A stretch of DNA of 64,000 nucleotides from Labilibaculum euxinicum (GCF_009795715.1 NZ_WTCR01000014.1:1-64000); one strand, 5' to 3'. Shown: positions 48,171 to 57,803, counted from the stretch's first letter. The notes: generated from the letters alone by a model not told the origin. Numbers and translations: made by a program.

Positions 48171-49667
48171 TTAATATATTTTAAGCATGCTTACCTCTTT
48201 TTCGCTTAGGAATCTCCATTTCCCTCTTGGGATGTTTTTCTTTGTGATTCCTGCAAAAAGTACGCGGTCCAATTTTTCGATTTCGTAACCCAGATGCTCA
48301 AAAATGCGTCGAACAATTCTGTTTCGGCCCGAATGAATTTCTATTCCAACCTGAGTTTTATCGGTTTCACTTGTAAAACTAATGGCATCAGCTTTAATTG
48401 CTCCATCTTCTAATTCCAGTCCAGCAATTACCTGATCTAGTTCTTCCTGAGAAATTGGTCTGTCAAGGAATACATGGTAAATCTTTTTTTTGTTGTAGCT
48501 CGGATGAGTAAGACGTTTTGTTAAATCGCCATCGTTGGTGAAAATTAAAACTCCGGTAGTCATACGATCCAGTCTTCCTACAGGATAAACTCTTTCGGGA
48601 CATGCATGACTAATTAAATCCATAACCGTTTTTCTTCCCAGAGGATCATCAAGAGTAGTTACAAAATCTTTGGGTTTGTTTAAAACCAAATAGACTTTTG
48701 CTTCGGCCTCCAATTGTTTACCATCCATGCAAACTACATCATCAATGTTTACTTTGGTGCCAACCTCTTTAACAATTTCGCCGTTAACGGTTATTCTGCC
48801 TTCTTCAATCCGCAGGTCTGCAGCTCTTCTTGAGCATGCTCCTGTGTTCGAAATGTATTTGTTAAGTCTTAGGATACCATCTTCCGGACCTGATAGTTTA
48901 GCAAAAGCCAATTGTTTTTTCTTGCTGTAATGCTTTTTTTGAAGGGTTTCTTTATCAGGTTTGTTTTTAAAACGATCATAAGGTTTTGCAGTAGAATCTT
49001 GATCTTCATCAAAATCATTTGCAAATCTTTTTTTGTTTCCTGTAAATTCTGATCTTTCTTCGTCTCTTTTTGAGTGGTCGAAATCTCTTCCCGGTCTGAA
49101 GTTTGAGTCTTCACTGTGTCTTCTTCTGTCAGAATTTTCTGATCTGCCACCAAAGTTGTGATCTCGTGATCCTGAATCCCGGCCAAATTTACGGGTTGAG
49201 TCTCCAAATCGGGGTTTTCCTCTGTAAGAGTCTTTTTCAGATCTGTTGTCGTCAGATCTTCTTGACGAGCCTGATCTTGAATCAGAACCTCGTGAATTTC
49301 TGTAAGAATCACTGCTGCGTCTGTCAGAACTTTCTGATCTGCTGCCAGTATTTCTATTTCTGGAATCCGAATCCCTGCCAAATTTGCGATTTGGTTCTTC
49401 CGATCCGGATCTTCTTCTGTCGGAACTTCTTTCCGAACTGTCACCATCAGATCTTCTTGATGATTGTGGTCTTGTGTTGTCTCTTTGAAAAGGTTTTTCT
49501 GAATTATCTCTTCGTTGTCGGGGATATTCTGATTTCCCCTCATTGTTGCGTGATTCTGAATCCTTTTTGAATCGAGGATTTGCACCACCAGGTTTTCTAT
49601 CGTTTTCTGTTTTTGATCTAAAAGAAGATTTTTCTTTTCTATCTTTCCCGTATTTTTTTTCTTCCAT
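48171..49667 (-). CDS. Pseudouridine synthase (RluB/RsuA family) with long disordered N-terminal tail
   Basis: A 498-residue protein. The last ~235 residues are an S4 RNA-binding domain (RLNKYISNTGACSRRAAD) and the catalytic domain with Asp in GRLDRMTTG. The first ~260 residues are extremely rich in Ser, Arg, Asp, Gly and Asn, with imperfect repeats around RKFGRDS-x-SR and RSExSDRR (about residues 93 and 159). The core should modify uridine in 23S or 16S rRNA (RluB-like best). The ATG at 49667 is preferred over one 18 bases upstream; both are possible. Confidence 0.88.
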   Translation of the reverse strand: MEEKKYGKDRKEKSSFRSKTENDRKPGGANPRFKKDSESRNNEGKSEYPRQRRDNSEKPFQRDNTRPQSSRRSDGDSSERSSDRRRSGSEEPNRKFGRDSDSRNRNTGSRSESSDRRSSDSYRNSRGSDSRSGSSRRSDDNRSEKDSYRGKPRFGDSTRKFGRDSGSRDHNFGGRSENSDRRRHSEDSNFRPGRDFDHSKRDEERSEFTGNKKRFANDFDEDQDSTAKPYDRFKNKPDKETLQKKHYSKKKQLAFAKLSGPEDGILRLNKYISNTGACSRRAADLRIEEGRITVNGEIVKEVGTKVNIDDVVCMDGKQLEAEAKVYLVLNKPKDFVTTLDDPLGRKTVMDLISHACPERVYPVGRLDRMTTGVLIFTNDGDLTKRLTHPSYNKKKIYHVFLDRPISQEELDQVIAGLELEDGAIKADAISFTSETDKTQVGIEIHSGRNRIVRRIFEHLGYEIEKLDRVLFAGITKKNIPRGKWRFLSEKEVSMLKIY

Positions 49668-49800
49668 TTTTGAGTAAATGATCATTGTTCTGAACCTGCA
49701 AAGGTACTAATAATCAAAGAATATATTAATTCCACCAGTTAAAAAAGTGAAATAAAGAAAATCAATTTCAATTTTGCTTTTTTACTCTTGATCGAAATTA

Positions 49801-49808
49801 TAAATTTG
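49801..49808 (+). promoter_or_regulatory. Candidate -7 box for the glmM-like gene
   Basis: TAAATTTG fits TAnnTTTG, about 77 bases before the start codon. Confidence 0.35.
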
Positions 49809-49884
49809 TCATACAAATTAAGAGATGAATGTTTGTTCAGAATCTTTTTTATGAATCAGTAAACATTAAAATTGGATAAATAAT

Positions 49885-51273
49885 ATGGCATTAATTAAAT
49901 CAATTTCCGGAATCAGAGGAACGATTGGCGGTAAGGTTGGAGATGGATTAAGTCCTCTTGATGTTGTGAAATTTTCAGCAGCATATGGTACCTGGGTATT
50001 ACGAAGAAACAGCGGACAAAAGGTAAAAGTAGTTGTTGGACGGGATGCCCGGATTTCCGGCGAAATGGTCGATATGCTTGTGGTTGGAACTCTTTTGGGC
50101 TTAGGAATTGATGTTGTGGAAATTGGCTTGGCAACTACGCCAACCACTGAAATTGCAGTTGCCGAAGAAAAAGCTCAGGGAGGTATTATTTTAACTGCCA
50201 GTCACAATCCTAAACAATGGAATGCATTAAAACTACTCGATGAAAAAGGGGAGTTTTTGAACGATAACGATGGGAAAATTGTTCTTTCCATCGCTGATAA
50301 TGAAGATTTTCTATTTGCCGATGTAGATGATTTAGGTCAGCTTTCTCATGTAGATAATTACACTCAAAAACATATTGATCATGTTTTAGCACTTAAGTTG
50401 GTTGATGCTGATGCAATAAGAAAAGCAAATTTTACGGTTGCTGTTGATGCAGTAAATTCGGTTGGTGGTATTGTAATTCCGCAATTATTGAAAGCTTTGG
50501 GTGTTGAAAATGTTGTAGAATTATATTGCGAGCCAAACGGACAATTTCCTCATAATCCGGAGCCACTGCCAGAGCATTTAACTGAAATTGCTTCGGTAAT
50601 GAAGGAAGGTAAGGCCGATTTAGGATTTGTAGTTGATCCTGACGTTGATCGTTTGGCTATTGTGAACGAAGATGGAAGCATGTTTGGTGAAGAATATACA
50701 TTGGTGGCATGTGCTGATTACGTATTGGCAAATACACCCGGAAATACGGTTTCAAATCTTTCATCAACCCGTGCTTTGCGCGATGTTACAGAGAAACATG
50801 GAGGAACATACGAAGCTTCGGCTGTTGGCGAAGTGAATGTAGTTACCAAAATGAAAGAAAATAATGCCATAATTGGTGGTGAGGGTAATGGAGGTATTAT
50901 TTATCCTGAAAGTCATTATGGCAGAGATGCTTTGGTTGGGGTTGCTTTGATTTTGACGCACATGGCAAAAACAAAGAAAAAAGCTTCGGAGTTAAGAGCA
51001 AGTTATCCGAACTATTTTATCTCAAAAAATAAAATTCAGTTAACTCCCGAAATTGATGTTGATGAGGTTTTAGTTGCCATGAAAGAAAAATACAGGAATG
51101 AGAAAGTGAACGATATTGATGGGATTAAAATTGATTTTGCATCGGAATGGGTTCATCTGCGAAAATCAAACACTGAACCAATTATCCGAATTTATTCGGA
51201 GAGTGAAAATGAGGATTCTGCAAATCAATTGGCAGAAAAAATTATTTCAGAGATCGAAGAAATAATCAAATAG
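49885..51273 (+). CDS. glmM: Phosphoglucosamine mutase-like phosphohexomutase
   Basis: A 462-residue alpha-D-phosphohexomutase with phosphoserine loop TASHNPKQWNALK (Ser106), metal-binding DPDVDRLAI, sugar-binding GEGNGGIIYPESHYGRDA, and phosphate-binding RKSNTEPIIRIYSE. The opening SISGIRGTIGG is that of Bacteroidota proteins annotated as phosphoglucosamine mutase, making glucosamine 1-phosphate for cell-wall precursors. Phosphomannomutase or phosphoglucomutase activity is a possible alternative. Confidence 0.82.
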   Translation: MALIKSISGIRGTIGGKVGDGLSPLDVVKFSAAYGTWVLRRNSGQKVKVVVGRDARISGEMVDMLVVGTLLGLGIDVVEIGLATTPTTEIAVAEEKAQGGIILTASHNPKQWNALKLLDEKGEFLNDNDGKIVLSIADNEDFLFADVDDLGQLSHVDNYTQKHIDHVLALKLVDADAIRKANFTVAVDAVNSVGGIVIPQLLKALGVENVVELYCEPNGQFPHNPEPLPEHLTEIASVMKEGKADLGFVVDPDVDRLAIVNEDGSMFGEEYTLVACADYVLANTPGNTVSNLSSTRALRDVTEKHGGTYEASAVGEVNVVTKMKENNAIIGGEGNGGIIYPESHYGRDALVGVALILTHMAKTKKKASELRASYPNYFISKNKIQLTPEIDVDEVLVAMKEKYRNEKVNDIDGIKIDFASEWVHLRKSNTEPIIRIYSESENEDSANQLAEKIISEIEEIIK

Positions 51274-51290
51274 GATTTTTTTTTTGAGAA

Positions 51291-51324
51291 GCGCAGGATT
51301 AATTTTCCTGCGTTTTTTTTTTTT
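51291..51324 (+). terminator. Terminator after the glmM-like gene
   Basis: CGCAGGA and TCCTGCG pair around a 7-base loop and are followed by a run of twelve T. Confidence 0.92.
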
Positions 51325-51712
51325 GATAAAAGAAAATTTTCCGTAATCGTTTGCATTTCTTCGATCTTATAAATTTAAAGCTTTTTTGGAGCGATTTAAT
51401 CAGATTTCTTCCGATTTAATTTTATCTCGGAACTTCTATTCTCCTTGCTAAATGTGGCTTCTGATAATAAGATCTGTTTGTCGTTATTGAACAGAAGAGC
51501 CTGTATGGGTGTTTATACCCAGTTTTGAAATAGTTAAATATGTCAGAAGTTAGATAATTGTTATCTAATTTTTATATATTTAAGTGAGACTGTTGAAAAG
51601 CAGGTCTTTTTCTGAATTATTTTCTGGCATTGTGTATATATTTGCTAGCCAATAAAGAAAAAATTCTCCATTGATACGAATACAAATAGATATAATCAAA
51701 GATTAAAGCCTT
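51325..51712 (+). promoter_or_regulatory. Long upstream region of mdh with -7 box at 51637-51644
   Basis: Nearly 390 bases without a gene. TATATTTG at 51637-51644 is a good TAnnTTTG box about 68 bases before the mdh ATG. No convincing -33 TTG at the right spacing, and no other structure was recognised in the rest of the gap. Confidence 0.45.
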
Positions 51713-52651
51713 ATGAAAATTACCGTTGTAGGTGCAGGAAATGTTGGCGCAACTTGTGCAAATTGCATTGCCCAAAAGGAATTAGCAAACGAAGTAATTA
51801 TTGTTGACATTAAAGATGGATTGTCAGAGGGAAAAGCTCTTGATATGTGGCAAACTGCTCCGATTAATTATTACGATACAAGAGTTAAAGGAGTAACTAA
51901 TGATTATGCAGCAACTGCTGGATCAGAGGTTGTTGTTATTACATCAGGTCTTCCGCGTAAACCGGGAATGAGTCGTGATGACTTAATCGCTACCAATGCT
52001 GGTATTGTAAAATCGGTTACTGAAAATGTAATTGCTCATTCTCCTGATGCAATCATCATTATCGTGTCAAATCCTTTAGATGTTATGACTTACGCTGCTT
52101 TCTTAACAGCTAAAAAAGCATCTAACAAAGTATTTGGTATGGCTGGTGTATTGGATACAGCTCGTTACCGTGCTTTTCTTGCTGAAGAATTAAATGTTTC
52201 TCCTAAGGATATTCAGGCATTGTTGATGGGTGGACACGGAGATACAATGGTTCCACTTCCTCGTTACACTACTGTAGCAGGTATTCCTGTAACTGATTTG
52301 ATCGAAGAAGATAAATTGAATGCTATTATCGAAAGAACTAAATTTGGTGGTGGTGAATTGGTAAACCTGATGGGAACTTCAGCTTGGTATGCTCCAGGTG
52401 CTGCTGCTGCTCAAATGGTAGAAGCCATTGTTCGCGATCAAAAAAGAATTTTCCCGGTATGTGCTCTGTTGAACGGAGAATATGGAATGAAAGATATTTT
52501 CTTGGGAGTGCCTGTTGTTTTAGGTAAAAACGGTATCGAGAAAGTAATCGAAGTGAAATTAAACACAGAGGAAATGGAATTGTTGAAAGGATCAGCAGAA
52601 GCTGTTAAATCTGTAATGAAAGTGTTAGATGAAATGAATATTCTATCTTAG
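51713..52651 (+). CDS. mdh: Malate dehydrogenase
   Basis: A 312-residue LDH/MDH-fold enzyme: Rossmann motif VVGAGNVGATCA, ITSGLPRKPGMSRDDLI (the Arg-rich loop of MDH), NPLDVMTY, and catalytic His in MGGHGDTMVPLPRYTTV. Interconverts malate and oxaloacetate with NAD in the TCA cycle. The length and the LDH-like subgroup are standard for this phylum. Monocistronic with its own terminator. Confidence 0.95.
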   Translation: MKITVVGAGNVGATCANCIAQKELANEVIIVDIKDGLSEGKALDMWQTAPINYYDTRVKGVTNDYAATAGSEVVVITSGLPRKPGMSRDDLIATNAGIVKSVTENVIAHSPDAIIIIVSNPLDVMTYAAFLTAKKASNKVFGMAGVLDTARYRAFLAEELNVSPKDIQALLMGGHGDTMVPLPRYTTVAGIPVTDLIEEDKLNAIIERTKFGGGELVNLMGTSAWYAPGAAAAQMVEAIVRDQKRIFPVCALLNGEYGMKDIFLGVPVVLGKNGIEKVIEVKLNTEEMELLKGSAEAVKSVMKVLDEMNILS

Positions 52652-52679
52652 TTAGAAGATTTCATTTACTAAAATATTG

Positions 52680-52710
52680 AGGTTGTCTCCATGAGAGACA
52701 ACCTTTTTTG
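52680..52710 (+). terminator. mdh terminator
   Basis: AGGTTGTCTC and GAGACAACCT form a perfect 10-bp stem around CATGA with a T run after. Confidence 0.93.
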
Positions 52711-52861
52711 TTTTGTAAAATCAAACAGAAATAAATTCCACCTTAAATTCTGAACAATGTCATCTGTAAATCAGGATTTATAAAATTTTTAGATAGATTA
52801 TTATTTTGTTAATGTTTTAAGGGTTTTATGTAATTTATGGCACAAAATCCTGTTCTTTTGG

Positions 52862-52869
52862 TATATTTG
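52862..52869 (+). promoter_or_regulatory. Candidate -7 box for the retropepsin-like gene
   Basis: TATATTTG, 23 bases before the chosen ATG; the predicted transcript would have a leader of about 15 bases. Confidence 0.5.
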
Positions 52870-52891
52870 CTGTCCTTTGTTCAGAAAGCCC

Positions 52892-53320
52892 ATGAAAATT
52901 GAAGTCCCAATAGAGATAATAGAACTTGAAACTGAAAGTTTCCATCTTTTAATCAGATGTAAAGTAAACAGTAGTCATGAAGGAGATCTTGTGATTGATA
53001 CCGGCGCTTCAAAAACGGTTTTAGACCGGAATTTCGTACCTGCTTACACCTTGTCTGAGTATCAAACCTCAGAAATAAAGTCGCGGGGTTTGGGGGAAGG
53101 AAGTTTAAATACCGAAATGGTTAAGATAGATTCATTCCAATTAGGAGATCTTCTTGTAAATGATTTTCATTGTGCAATTATTGATTTGGCAGGAATAAAC
53201 GAGATGTACATGGAGCACTGTCAGCGGGAAATTTGCGGATTACTTGGAAGTGACTTTCTTTTAAAACACGGAGCAATTATCGATTATGGAAGAAAAATTC
53301 TGAAATTGAGAATTCTTTAA
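52892..53320 (+). CDS. Retropepsin-like aspartic protease
   Basis: A 142-residue protein with the aspartic protease motif DLVIDTGASKTVLD (catalytic Asp at about 38) and a second hydrophobic-Gly block LLGSDFLLKHGAIIDY, the arrangement of single-lobe retroviral-type proteases that act as dimers. There is no signal peptide or membrane helix, so it is cytoplasmic as predicted. The ATG at 52892 is used rather than a TTG 15 bases upstream. Substrate unknown. Confidence 0.8.
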   Translation: MKIEVPIEIIELETESFHLLIRCKVNSSHEGDLVIDTGASKTVLDRNFVPAYTLSEYQTSEIKSRGLGEGSLNTEMVKIDSFQLGDLLVNDFHCAIIDLAGINEMYMEHCQREICGLLGSDFLLKHGAIIDYGRKILKLRIL

Positions 53321-53398
53321 ATCCCATGTCTTTCACCAAAGACGTAAAGTCGGTTAAATACCTGAGATTATTGAACAAAGGAATTTGAAAAAAATTAA

Positions 53399-53406
53399 TA
53401 TATTTG
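53399..53406 (+). promoter_or_regulatory. Candidate -7 box for secDF
   Basis: TATATTTG, about 64 bases before the secDF start codon. Confidence 0.5.
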
Positions 53407-53469
53407 TGCGTTAATTGCGGTTAAGAATATTATATACCACATAAATAAGAATTAAATAAACCTAAACAC

Positions 53470-56445
53470 ATGCGAAATAAAGGAGCGATTCGTCTACTCG
53501 CTATACTCTTTGCGTTAGTGAGTTTGTATCAATTGACATTTACTTACGTTACCAAATCAGTTGAAAAGGAAGCTCAAGAGTTCGGAGCCGGCGATATTAA
53601 GAAGGAACAAGCTTATCTTGACTCTATTAGGGGTGAAGGAGTTTACAATTTTCTTTGGATTAAAGATTACACTTACAAAGAGTGTAAGGAATTGGAGATG
53701 AACCTTGGTCTTGACCTTAAAGGAGGTATGAACGTTACCATGGAGGTTTCTGTAATTGATATTATTAAGGCTATGGCCAATAATAGCAAGGATGAAACTT
53801 TTGTAGCAGCTATAGAAAAAGCCAAAGCGATGCAAAAAGATAGTCAAAAAGAATTTGTTGTTCTTTTTGGTGAAGCGTTCGAATCAATCAATCCAAATGC
53901 TCAGTTATCTTCTCCCGATATCTTCGGAACTTTAGAGATGAAAGATAAAATTCCTTTTGGTGCTTCTAATGCTGAGGTGTTAAAAGTGATTAAAAAAGAA
54001 GCTGATGCAGCGATTGATAATACCTTTAACATCCTTCGTTCCCGTATTGACCGTTTCGGTGTTGCACAGCCAAATATTCAAAAAGCTGATGTTTCGGGAC
54101 GTATTATTATCGAACTTCCAGGTATTAAAGATGCAGCTCGTGTACGTAAGTTACTACAAGGAACTGCAAGTTTGGAGTTTTGGGAAACTTATAGTGCTAA
54201 CGAAGTAACTCAGTATTTAAATGCTGCAAACGAAAAGTTAGCAGCTATCAATACAATGGCTGAGCCTGCTGAAGCAGCTAAAGAAGCTACTAAAGAAGAG
54301 GTGAAGGAAGAGGCAAAAGATGAAGATGTTGCTCTTTTGGACAAAATTGAAGAAACAGCTAAAGATTCAACTACTGACCTTAACGCAAAAGAAATTGCAA
54401 AAAAATACCCATTGTTTTCTGTTTTGAATCCTACACAAAGAGGTTCATCGAAAGCAGTTGTTGGTATGTCTCATATTAAAGATACTGCCAGAGTAAATCA
54501 GATTTTGGCAATGCCGGCTGTTCAATCAGTAATGCCACGTAATTTGAAATTCTTTTGGGGGGTTAAACCTATTGATAAAGGTGGTAATGTATTCGAATTA
54601 TTTGCAATTAAAGTAACCAGCCGCGATGGAAAAGCTCCGTTAGATGGTGATGCTGTTACTTCTGCACGTGAGCAAATTGATCAAAACAAAGCGCAAGCTG
54701 AAGTTTCGATGAGTATGAGTGGTGAAGGAGCAAAAGTTTGGGCTCGTTTAACTAAAGATAACATTGACCGCGCAATTGCAATTGTTTTGGACGGATATGT
54801 TTATTCTGCTCCAAATGTAATTAGTGAAATAAAAGGCGGACAGTCCAGTATCAGTGGTAATTTCACCATTGCAGAGGCGAAAGATCTTGCAAACATATTA
54901 AAGTCTGGTAAATTACCTGCTCCTGCTCATATTATTGCTGATGAAGTTGTTGGACCATCTTTGGGACAGGAATCTATTCAAAAAGGGATGTGGTCATTCA
55001 TCATTGCTTTTGTGTTGGTGTTGATTTATATGTTTTTCTTCTATAGTAAAGGTGCAGGTCTTACTGCAAATATTGCTTTGATTGCCAACTTGTTCTTCAT
55101 TTTTGGAGTGCTGGCTTCACTGGGCGCTGTGTTGACATTACCTGGTATTGCCGGTATTGTATTAACAATCGGTATGTCGGTGGATGCGAATGTACTGATT
55201 TATGAGCGTATTCAGGAAGAGCTGAAAGGTGGAAAAGGATTGAGTCTTGCCATTTCTGATGGATACAAGAATGCCTATTCTGCGATTATTGATGGTAACA
55301 TCACAACTCTTTTAACTGGTATTATTCTTTATCTTTTTGGAGAAGGTCCAATTAAAGGTTTTGCAACTACTTTGGTTGTCGGTATTTTCTCATCTTTATT
55401 TGCTGCAATTTTTATCACCCGATTAATTATTGAAGGTTCTCTTAAACGTAACCGCAACATTACTTTTACAACTAAGTTTACCGATAACTGGTTGCGAAAT
55501 GCACATATTAAATTTCTTGAGAAAAGAAAAGTGTTTTATGTGATTTCAGGTATTGCGATTCTTGTTAGTATAGGTTCTCTTGCAACAAGAGGTTTGAATC
55601 AGGGTATCGATTTTACCGGGGGTAGAACATATGTTGTTGCTTTTGATCAGGATGTTTCGGTTGAAGCTATTTCTAAGTCGTTGGAAACTGTTTACGGGCA
55701 TGCTCCTGAAGTGAAAACTTTTGGTGGTGATTCTCAGGTGAAAATTACCACAAAATATAAAATTGATGAATCAGGAAACGAAGTTGATGATGAAGTAGAA
55801 GGTTTACTTTACACAGGGTTACAACCATATTTAAATGGAGCTTCTAAAACAGATTTCCTTGAGAACAATAGAAAGATGTCGCAAAAAGTGGGACCTACTA
55901 TTGCTGATGATATTCGTCAGTCTGCAGTTTGGTCAATCTTGTTTGCTCTTATCGTGATTTTCCTTTACATCATGCTTCGTTTCTCAAACTGGCAGTATGG
56001 GTTTGGAGCTATTGTTGCTCTGGCTCACGATTCAATCATAGTGTTGGGTATCTTTTCATTGTGTTACGGATGGCTGCCATTCTCACTTGAAGTTGATCAG
56101 GCATTTATTGCAGCAATACTTACTGTGGTGGGTTATTCTATTAATGATACCGTGGTTGTATTTGACCGTATCCGGGAGTACATTGGATTGCATCCAAAAC
56201 GTGATCGTGTTGAGGTTGTGGATAGTGCTTTGAATAGTACATTACGTCGTACTTTCAGTACTTCATTATCTACTATGGTTGTTTTGTTAGCCATCTTCCT
56301 TTTCGGGGGAACTTCAATTCAAGGATTTACATTTGCTTTGTTGGTAGGGGTAATGGTTGGAACCTATTCTTCACTTTTCATTGCAACACCAATTGCTTAC
56401 GACACAAGTTTACGTGTATCTAAAGTGATTGCTAAAAAGAAATAA
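53470..56445 (+). CDS. secDF: Protein translocase subunit SecDF (fused)
   Basis: A 991-residue fusion of SecD and SecF. SecD part: first helix, LGLDLKGGMNVTMEV, the large periplasmic domain, then helices with IGMSVDANVLIYERIQEEL. SecF part from about residue 690: GIDFTGGRTYVVAF and VGYSINDTVVVFDRIREY. Twelve membrane helices expected. It uses the proton-motive force to complete Sec export. A ~60-residue Ala/Glu/Lys-rich insertion (about residues 265-320) sits in the SecD periplasmic domain. Confidence 0.96.
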   Translation: MRNKGAIRLLAILFALVSLYQLTFTYVTKSVEKEAQEFGAGDIKKEQAYLDSIRGEGVYNFLWIKDYTYKECKELEMNLGLDLKGGMNVTMEVSVIDIIKAMANNSKDETFVAAIEKAKAMQKDSQKEFVVLFGEAFESINPNAQLSSPDIFGTLEMKDKIPFGASNAEVLKVIKKEADAAIDNTFNILRSRIDRFGVAQPNIQKADVSGRIIIELPGIKDAARVRKLLQGTASLEFWETYSANEVTQYLNAANEKLAAINTMAEPAEAAKEATKEEVKEEAKDEDVALLDKIEETAKDSTTDLNAKEIAKKYPLFSVLNPTQRGSSKAVVGMSHIKDTARVNQILAMPAVQSVMPRNLKFFWGVKPIDKGGNVFELFAIKVTSRDGKAPLDGDAVTSAREQIDQNKAQAEVSMSMSGEGAKVWARLTKDNIDRAIAIVLDGYVYSAPNVISEIKGGQSSISGNFTIAEAKDLANILKSGKLPAPAHIIADEVVGPSLGQESIQKGMWSFIIAFVLVLIYMFFFYSKGAGLTANIALIANLFFIFGVLASLGAVLTLPGIAGIVLTIGMSVDANVLIYERIQEELKGGKGLSLAISDGYKNAYSAIIDGNITTLLTGIILYLFGEGPIKGFATTLVVGIFSSLFAAIFITRLIIEGSLKRNRNITFTTKFTDNWLRNAHIKFLEKRKVFYVISGIAILVSIGSLATRGLNQGIDFTGGRTYVVAFDQDVSVEAISKSLETVYGHAPEVKTFGGDSQVKITTKYKIDESGNEVDDEVEGLLYTGLQPYLNGASKTDFLENNRKMSQKVGPTIADDIRQSAVWSILFALIVIFLYIMLRFSNWQYGFGAIVALAHDSIIVLGIFSLCYGWLPFSLEVDQAFIAAILTVVGYSINDTVVVFDRIREYIGLHPKRDRVEVVDSALNSTLRRTFSTSLSTMVVLLAIFLFGGTSIQGFTFALLVGVMVGTYSSLFIATPIAYDTSLRVSKVIAKKK

Positions 56446-56467
56446 TTAGAAATTAATTATAAAATTG

Positions 56468-56501
56468 TCCCCCGAATCGTATGGTTCGGGGGATTTTTTT
56501 T
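56468..56501 (+). terminator. secDF terminator
   Basis: TCCCCCGAA and TTCGGGGGA form a 9-bp stem followed by eight T. Confidence 0.92.
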
Positions 56502-56553
56502 GCTTAGGTTCAAATCGAATGCAATCTATCTTCATGATTTAAAATTTCTTCGG

Positions 56554-56561
56554 TATATTTG
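56554..56561 (+). promoter_or_regulatory. Candidate -7 box for tatA
   Basis: TATATTTG, 18 bases before the tatA ATG; a leader of about 11 bases is predicted. Confidence 0.5.
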
Positions 56562-56578
56562 TTTAAAATTTCAATCAA

Positions 56579-56806
56579 ATGAATGATATTCTTTTATTTA
56601 TTAGTGGCGGTGAAATTGTTGTCGTACTAGTTGTTATTCTGTTGTTGTTCGGATCGAAAAAGATTCCTGAACTGGCTCAAGGTTTGGGGAAAGGAATGAA
56701 AGAATTCAAAAGGGCGACGGAAGATATTAAATCCGAGATCAGAAAGGAAACTGAAGTTCTTGATCATATCAAGGAATTTAAGGATGACCTTACTAAGAAG
56801 CTGTAA
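56579..56806 (+). CDS. tatA: Sec-independent translocase TatA
   Basis: A 75-residue protein: one N-terminal membrane helix ([22 protein letters not shown]), the [10 protein letters not shown] hinge, an amphipathic helix ([20 protein letters not shown]) and a short charged tail. It is the pore-forming component for export of folded proteins with twin-arginine signals, such as the phosphoesterase at 15971. TatB and TatA are hard to tell apart here; tatC is not in the window. Confidence 0.92.
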   Translation: MNDILLFISGGEIVVVLVVILLLFGSKKIPELAQGLGKGMKEFKRATEDIKSEIRKETEVLDHIKEFKDDLTKKL

Positions 56807-56827
56807 TCCCATATTCTAGGTTTAATC

Positions 56828-56861
56828 ATTCCACCAATATACAGTGTGGAATTTTTTTTTT
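56828..56861 (+). terminator. tatA terminator
   Basis: ATTCCAC and GTGGAAT pair around an 11-base loop and run into ten T, ending seven bases before the next gene's ATG. Confidence 0.8.
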
Positions 56862-56867
56862 AATTCA

Positions 56868-57803
56868 ATGGACTATTTGTATCTCTTTATTGGTTTCGTT
56901 ATTCTTTTATATAGCGGGAATTTGTTGGTGAAAGGAGGTGTGGCCTTATCTTCTCATTTTAAGATTTCTACACTTGTTGTTGGAGTTACTGTAGTTGCGT
57001 TTGGAACATCGGCACCAGAGCTTTTTGTGAGTCTGGGTGCAGCTCTTCATGGCAGCCCTGATATTGCTGTCGGCAATGTTATTGGCTCTAATATTGCAAA
57101 TATTGCCCTCGTTCTTGGTTTTACAGCTATATTAATGCCTTTGCCTGTTCGCAGTAATTCCATAAAGTTCGATTGGCCTTTTATGATGGGCGCATCCTTA
57201 CTGTTTTATGTGTTTATTTTAAATCAGAAATTAGAGTACTATGAAGGAATTATTTTTGTAATTCTTTTGATCGTATTTATGGTGTGGACAGTTTGGAAAT
57301 CAAGAAAGGAAAACAGAGATTTAATAATAGGATTTAAAACAGCCAAACATTCAATATTTGTTGCAGTTCTACTAATTCTTGCTGCCTCGGTTGGATTGTA
57401 TTTTGGAGCTGATATTTTGGTTGGCAGTGCTAAAAATATCGCTCTCGACTTTGGAGTAAGTGAACGTGTAGTCGGATTGACTTTGGTTGCTTTCGGCACA
57501 TCAGTACCTGAATTAGCGACTTCTGCGGTGGCAGCTTATAAGAAGGAGATGGATATCTCTATTGGAAATATTATTGGCTCTAATATATTCAATATCTTAG
57601 GAGTGTTGGGAGTTACATCAATTATCAAAAATATTTTCATTAGTCAGCCAATCATATCTTTTGATATACTTATTATGCTGGGGGTGTCTTTTCTTCTGTT
57701 TTTGTTGATTTTGCCGTTGAATAATGGGAAACTTCACCGATGGAAAGGATTTTTACTGCTTGCAGTTTATCTGATTTATGTATATTTGGTTTTCACGAAG
57801 TAA
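56868..57803 (+). CDS. Calcium/sodium antiporter, CaCA family (YrbG-like)
   Basis: A 311-residue membrane protein with the two inverted alpha repeats of CaCA exchangers: VVGVTVVAFGTSAPELFVS with GNVIGSNIANIALVLG, and VVGLTLVAFGTSVPELATS with GNIIGSNIFNILGVLG. Ten helices are expected. It exchanges Ca2+ or other cations for Na+ across the inner membrane. The ATG at 56868 is chosen because a GTG at 56844 falls inside the tatA terminator stem. It is followed after 9 bases by the lolD-like gene. Confidence 0.92.
   Translation: MDYLYLFIGFVILLYSGNLLVKGGVALSSHFKISTLVVGVTVVAFGTSAPELFVSLGAALHGSPDIAVGNVIGSNIANIALVLGFTAILMPLPVRSNSIKFDWPFMMGASLLFYVFILNQKLEYYEGIIFVILLIVFMVWTVWKSRKENRDLIIGFKTAKHSIFVAVLLILAASVGLYFGADILVGSAKNIALDFGVSERVVGLTLVAFGTSVPELATSAVAAYKKEMDISIGNIIGSNIFNILGVLGVTSIIKNIFISQPIISFDILIMLGVSFLLFLLILPLNNGKLHRWKGFLLLAVYLIYVYLVFTK

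Noticed and set aside
48869-49588. 239-codon minus-strand frame within the pseudouridine synthase tail
   Set aside because: Alternate-frame shadow caused by the Ser/Arg/Asp repeats; no start context and no recognisable fold.
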